DNA from: Rhodospirillales bacterium
Lineage (GTDB): Bacteria; Pseudomonadota; Alphaproteobacteria; SMXQ01
Length of the DNA: 9,818 nucleotides
NCBI GenBank assembly: GCA_024638585.1
Contig: JAHEKA010000058.1
Span: forward strand, 1-9,818
Direction: 5' to 3'
Of the stretch, positions 6,926 to 9,818 are shown in pieces (positions within the stretch are counted from its first letter, which is position 1; every line of letters begins with the position of its first letter). The translations under genes were made by a program, and so were the position numbers. The notes under the pieces are model-generated. The model was not told the origin of the DNA. It saw only the letters and a list, made by a program, of their open reading frames with translations, and did not search any database.

Positions 6926-7075
6926 TCAACAGGTGGAATGTCCCAAGGCGCCGGCGAGCAACAGCCGACAAAGGCGACCCGCCTGCAACAGGGGAGGCAC
7001 AGCCATATAGATATCGGTTTTTCCCACCGGCGCGGCAAGCGTTTTTGCGTGATCGCCGGCCCGCAGCTTTTCCAT
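6926..7075 (-). CDS. Small 49-residue ORF between the ThiE-like and JmjC genes
   Basis: The ATG at 7075-7073 overlaps the stop of the ThiE-like gene as TGATG, the classical coupling arrangement. AGAGGG lies about seven bases upstream, and the stop is 18 bp before the JmjC start, so the ORF fills the gap neatly. The protein starts MEKLRAGDHAKTLAAPVGK, contains YMAVPPLLQAG and a mildly hydrophobic LCRLLLAGALG, and ends in GHSTC with a terminal Cys. It has no signal peptide or known domain. It could be a small accessory protein, a peptide substrate of the neighbouring oxygenases, or a non-functional frame that merely relays ribosomes. I do not recognise a homologue. Confidence 0.5.
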   Translation of the reverse strand: MEKLRAGDHAKTLAAPVGKTDIYMAVPPLLQAGRLCRLLLAGALGHSTC

Positions 7076-7713
7076 CAAGGCCCTCTGCCGCCAAACCCGC
7101 CGATTCCGGCAAGGCCCGCCGCGCCGGATCCGCGCAGCTTCCCTACCGTCTTCGGGCCAACGCCGCCCAGGGCATAGACCGGAAGAGCGCTGTTTCGTAC
7201 CAGCGCGGAAAACCTCAATTGGCCCAGGGCCTTGACCCCCGGGTGGCTTTGGGTGGGAAAAACCGGAGCCAGGAGGACGGCATCGATACCGGCGTGCGCG
7301 GCCCGGCGCAGTGCGGTCGGTCCGTGCACGGCGCCGGTGATCAGGCCGCGCCGGGCGCGCCCCTGGCCGCGCTTCCAGCCGCCCCGGGCGAGCCGCCATT
7401 CGGCAAGATGGATTCCATCGGCGCGCACGATGTGGGCCAGGGCGTCGTCACCGGCAATCAGGAGAACCTGGCGCCGGGCGCGGCAGGCCGCCCGGATCCG
7501 CCGTGCCAGCACAAGGCGGCCCTGGGCGTCCGCGCAGTTGGCGTAACATCTGAAAATGATCCCCGCACCGATGGGCAGGTGGCGCAGGAGAGGCACGGGA
7601 TCCGGCAACCGCTGGGGATCCGTCATCAGGAACAGGGCCGGCAACTTCCGCGCCCGGGCGTGCCGCCGGCGCCAGGCGGAATTGAGCTTCAGGGCCTCGT
7701 TTGCTAAGGTCAT
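7075..7713 (-). CDS. Thiamine-phosphate-synthase-like (ThiE/TenI) protein
   Basis: The 212-residue product has the TMP-synthase/TenI barrel layout: ALFLMTDPQRLPDP, then GAGIIFRCY, VLLIAGDDALA, ADGIHLAEW, DAVLLAPVFPTQSHPG and LPVYALGGVG. True ThiE joins HMP-pyrophosphate to thiazole phosphate in thiamine synthesis. Several expected catalytic residues are changed: the Q.R.K strand reads IIFRCY, the ND pair is GD, the LGQxD segment is LAEW, and the TxTK Lys is His (H157). It may therefore be a diverged paralogue, not a working ThiE, though the fold is convincing. The ATG at 7713 has only a weak GGATTGGATC upstream. It diverges from yggS by 32 bp and leads the oxygenase operon, coupled to the 49-codon ORF. 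Confidence 0.8.
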   Translation of the reverse strand: MTLANEALKLNSAWRRRHARARKLPALFLMTDPQRLPDPVPLLRHLPIGAGIIFRCYANCADAQGRLVLARRIRAACRARRQVLLIAGDDALAHIVRADGIHLAEWRLARGGWKRGQGRARRGLITGAVHGPTALRRAAHAGIDAVLLAPVFPTQSHPGVKALGQLRFSALVRNSALPVYALGGVGPKTVGKLRGSGAAGLAGIGGFGGRGP

Positions 7714-7745
7714 GATCCAATCCGTTTGGCGGTAGCCGCGGTGCC

Positions 7746-8465
7746 ATGACTGAAACCGAAACCTCCATTCCCGCTGCCCAGGTGGGCGAAAACCTGGCGG
7801 CGGTCACGGAACGCGTTGCCGCGGCAGCGCGCGACGCTGGCCGGGCGCCCGAGGACGTCACTTTGGTCGCCGTCAGCAAGGGCCACGGGGTTGGGGCGAT
7901 TCGCGGTGCGCTGGAAGCGGGCCACCGGGTTTTCGGGGAAAACCGGGTGCAGGAGGCGGAGGCCAAGTGGCCGGCGCTGAAGGCCGAGTTTCCCGATGTG
8001 CGGCTGCATCTGATCGGTCCGCTGCAGACCAACAAGGTGGCGCTGGCGTTGGCGCTGTTCGACGTCATCGAAACCGTCGACCGGCCGCGCCTTGCGGCCA
8101 AGCTGCGGGCGGAACTGGACCGTCGTCTGGAGCTTGACGCCCGCGGGCTGTCGTATTTCGTCCAGGTCAATACCGGTGAAGAGCCGCAGAAGGCGGGGAT
8201 CGCTCCCGCGGAGGCTGATGCTTTTCTCGCGGCGATGGCTGCGGATTACCGAATCCCCGTTTCCGGATTGATGTGCATCCCGCCGGTCGATGAGGAGCCC
8301 GCGCTTCATTTCGCGCTTCTCGCGGAAATCGCCCGTCGTAATGGTGTCGCAAGCCTCAGCATGGGCATGAGCGCGGATTTTGAAACGGCGGTCGCGTTCG
8401 GTGCTACCCATGTGCGCGTGGGAACGGCGATTTTCGGCATCAGGGAGGTTCATCCGACCGGTTGA
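7746..8465 (+). CDS. yggS: YggS/PROSC family PLP homeostasis protein
   Basis: The 239-residue product has the hallmarks of the pyridoxal-phosphate-binding YggS (PLPBP) family: VTLVAVSK with the PLP-binding K45, FGENRVQE (63-70), LHLIGPLQTNK (87-97), SMGMSAD (205-211) and VRVGTAIFG (223-231). The protein is a single TIM barrel resembling alanine racemase N-terminal domains. It buffers cytosolic PLP and affects amino-acid and keto-acid balance; it has no known enzymatic activity. Length is normal. The ATG at 7746 has little Shine-Dalgarno match, so the leader may be short or the promoter may lie inside the divergent gene. Its 3' end overlaps the L,D-transpeptidase gene by 16 bp. Confidence 0.96.
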   Translation: MTETETSIPAAQVGENLAAVTERVAAAARDAGRAPEDVTLVAVSKGHGVGAIRGALEAGHRVFGENRVQEAEAKWPALKAEFPDVRLHLIGPLQTNKVALALALFDVIETVDRPRLAAKLRAELDRRLELDARGLSYFVQVNTGEEPQKAGIAPAEADAFLAAMAADYRIPVSGLMCIPPVDEEPALHFALLAEIARRNGVASLSMGMSADFETAVAFGATHVRVGTAIFGIREVHPTG

Positions 8466-8989
8466 CCTTCGTCGAGGATCTCGATCCTGTCGCCGGGGCC
8501 GAGAGCCGCCAGCAGCCTTATCAGTTCGGGTTTTCTCAATGCCACGCAGCCTTCGGTCGGGGCCAGTCCCGGCGCCGCGACGTGCAGGAAGATGGCGCTT
8601 CCGGCACCCGGCACGACGGGGTCGTCGTTATATCCGATGACGACGATCAGGTCGTAGAGGGGATCGTCGCGCCACAGCTGCTCCGCGCGACCAGGATAGG
8701 GCAACCGCACTTGCGTGTTGTAGGCGGGATCATCGGGTGCATCGCACCAACCGTGTGATTCGGTGAGCGCGTCGACCGGGAGAGCGGTTTGCGGCCGGGG
8801 GCCGCGATCAGGCCGGTAAAAGACACGGCGCAAGGGAAAGATGCCGCACGGTGTCGCGCCATCGCCCTCGCGCTTGTCGGGTCGCACTCCGCCACGACCG
8901 ATGGCACAGGCCAAGGGTTCCGAATCGCAATAGAGGAGTCCTGTCGGGTGGTCCCCGGCGCTAAAGGCGGGGACGAGGCGCAAGATCAT
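8450..8989 (-). CDS. L,D-transpeptidase (YkuD/ErfK domain) family protein
   Basis: The 179-residue product has the YkuD active-site signature: H136 in AIFLHVAAPG and C148 in PTEGCVAL, the catalytic cysteine that attacks the peptidoglycan tetrapeptide to make 3-3 cross-links or attach proteins. The upstream GDGATPCGIFPL is also typical of the ErfK/COG3786 group. No signal peptide or membrane segment is seen in the predicted start region (MILRLVPAFSAG), so export is unclear. No better upstream start was found, and the ATG at 8989 has GAAGG about four bases before it. It overlaps the convergent yggS by 16 bp and diverges from the TPR gene at 9086. Confidence 0.9.
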   Translation of the reverse strand: MILRLVPAFSAGDHPTGLLYCDSEPLACAIGRGGVRPDKREGDGATPCGIFPLRRVFYRPDRGPRPQTALPVDALTESHGWCDAPDDPAYNTQVRLPYPGRAEQLWRDDPLYDLIVVIGYNDDPVVPGAGSAIFLHVAAPGLAPTEGCVALRKPELIRLLAALGPGDRIEILDEGQPVG

Positions 8990-9014
8990 GTAACCTTCAC
9001 GGCTTGGTCGTTCT

Positions 9015-9027
9015 GTGATTAAATCAC
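9015..9027. promoter_or_regulatory. Palindromic candidate operator between divergent genes
   Basis: GTGATT (9015-9020), a single central A, and AATCAC (9022-9027) form a perfect inverted repeat in the 96-bp divergent intergenic region. It resembles Crp/Fnr-type half-sites (TGTGA or TTGAT) but the spacing is one base short of either consensus, so assignment to that family is doubtful. Confidence 0.35.
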
Positions 9028-9085
9028 GTCCCGCATCGTTTGAATAGGATGACGGGGCGTTCTCCTCCTGGCCTCAAGGTTTTTC

Positions 9086-9818
9086 ATGTCCCTACCCGTA
9101 ATCGCCGCACCCTTGGAGGAGCGGGAAGTTGTCCGCGAGCAACAGCGGTCGGCGGTCCAGGCCGCTCTGGCCGCCGATGCCGTGGATCAGGCCCTTGAAA
9201 TCTGTCGCGGCGCCGGGGAAGCCGAAGATGATCCCGTGCTACAGAGCTTCTATGCGGTCGCACTGCACCGCTCCGGCAGGACCGAAGACGGAATCGCCCG
9301 GATTTCCGACCTGGTCGCCAACGATCCCGACTTTGCCACCGGATATGCCAATCTCGGTGAGCTGCAGCGCCGGGCCGGCGCATTCGACGCGGCGGTCGTT
9401 TCCCTCGAGCGGGCCTGTGCGCTGGATCCGGAAAACCCTCTGGTCCATTTCAATCTGGGCCGCACCCACCAGGATGCGGGCGACGACGAGCGGGCTGCGG
9501 CGGCGTACCGGGCGGCCCTGAAGGCCGACCATAGATTCCTTCCCGCTTATCGGGGGCTCGTCCGGGTGCTCAAGGATCTGGTGCAGCCCGGCGAAGCCGA
9601 GCTTGAGAACCGCTGTCTGCAACTCGCGGAGTTGCGCGAGCTCGCAGCCGCCGACCCCGATCACGCCTTTCGGCTGCGCTCGGCCCTCCAGGGGGCTCGC
9701 CGGGCGGTGCGGTTCCGCGCATCCCACCCGGACGCCCGTCTTGTGATGGGCAAGCTGCTGGTGGATGTGGAGGAATTTGCCCTTGCCGTTTCCGCCCTGG
9801 CGCCTCTCGCCAAACAGG
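9086..9818 (+). CDS. TPR-repeat protein (3' end cut by window edge)
   Basis: Reading from the ATG at 9086 gives 244 open codons to the window edge, with AAGG six bases upstream. The protein shows at least three TPR-like units: about residues 52-85 (VLQSFYAVALHRSGRTEDGI), 86-119 (GYANLGELQRRAGAFDAAVV) and 120-153 (HFNLGRTHQDAGDDERAAAA), then a helical, Arg-rich stretch. There is no signal peptide. TPRs imply partner binding; the effector domain, if any, lies outside the window. Unlike the TPR array at 1043, the units here are well diverged and show no recent duplication. It might carry a C-terminal catalytic domain such as an oxygenase or sulfotransferase, but nothing here shows that. Confidence 0.85.
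   Translation, partial: MSLPVIAAPLEEREVVREQQRSAVQAALAADAVDQALEICRGAGEAEDDPVLQSFYAVALHRSGRTEDGIARISDLVANDPDFATGYANLGELQRRAGAFDAAVVSLERACALDPENPLVHFNLGRTHQDAGDDERAAAAYRAALKADHRFLPAYRGLVRVLKDLVQPGEAELENRCLQLAELRELAAADPDHAFRLRSALQGARRAVRFRASHPDARLVMGKLLVDVEEFALAVSALAPLAKQ

Noticed and set aside
6242..7177. Plus-strand frame of 311 codons antisense to the JmjC gene
   Set aside because: It is a mirror of a gene with complete catalytic motifs and has no recognisable protein pattern of its own.

Overview
The window is a GC-rich, gene-dense stretch of a bacterial chromosome. A Porin_4-type porin, a YggS-type PLP protein divergent from a thiamine-phosphate-synthase-like gene, and an ErfK/YkuD-type transpeptidase suggest an alphaproteobacterium, probably of the Rhodospirillales group. 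That placement is inferred from family types and composition, not from a marker gene. I found no tRNA, rRNA, CRISPR array or intact mobile element.

Layout, left to right. (1) A minus-strand 2OG-Fe(II) oxygenase gene (1-542) runs off the left edge. (2) About 500 bp of leader DNA follows, then a plus-strand gene (1043-2902) fusing ten or so TPR repeats to a C-terminal oxygenase domain of the same broad type. (3) A convergent intergenic region (2903-3437) carries a terminator for each flanking gene. (4) A minus-strand porin gene (3438-4616) has a leader with three adjacent inverted repeats. (5) A tight minus-strand operon spans 7713 down to 4871: a ThiE/TenI-like protein, a 49-codon ORF, a JmjC/cupin_4 oxygenase, a prolyl-4-hydroxylase-like oxygenase and a second, different HxD oxygenase. 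(6) yggS (7746-8465, plus) diverges from that operon across only 32 bp and overlaps tail to tail with an L,D-transpeptidase gene (8450-8989, minus). (7) A second TPR protein gene (from 9086, plus) runs off the right edge.

The striking feature is the density of non-haem Fe(II) oxygenases: five genes of four recognisable sequence types within the first 7 kb. Three of them are in one operon with a degenerate ThiE-like protein and a small Cys-ended ORF coupled to it by a TGATG overlap. I read this operon as a candidate uncharacterised oxidative-modification system whose substrate (peptide, protein or small molecule) cannot be told from sequence. The housekeeping part (yggS, L,D-transpeptidase) looks ordinary.
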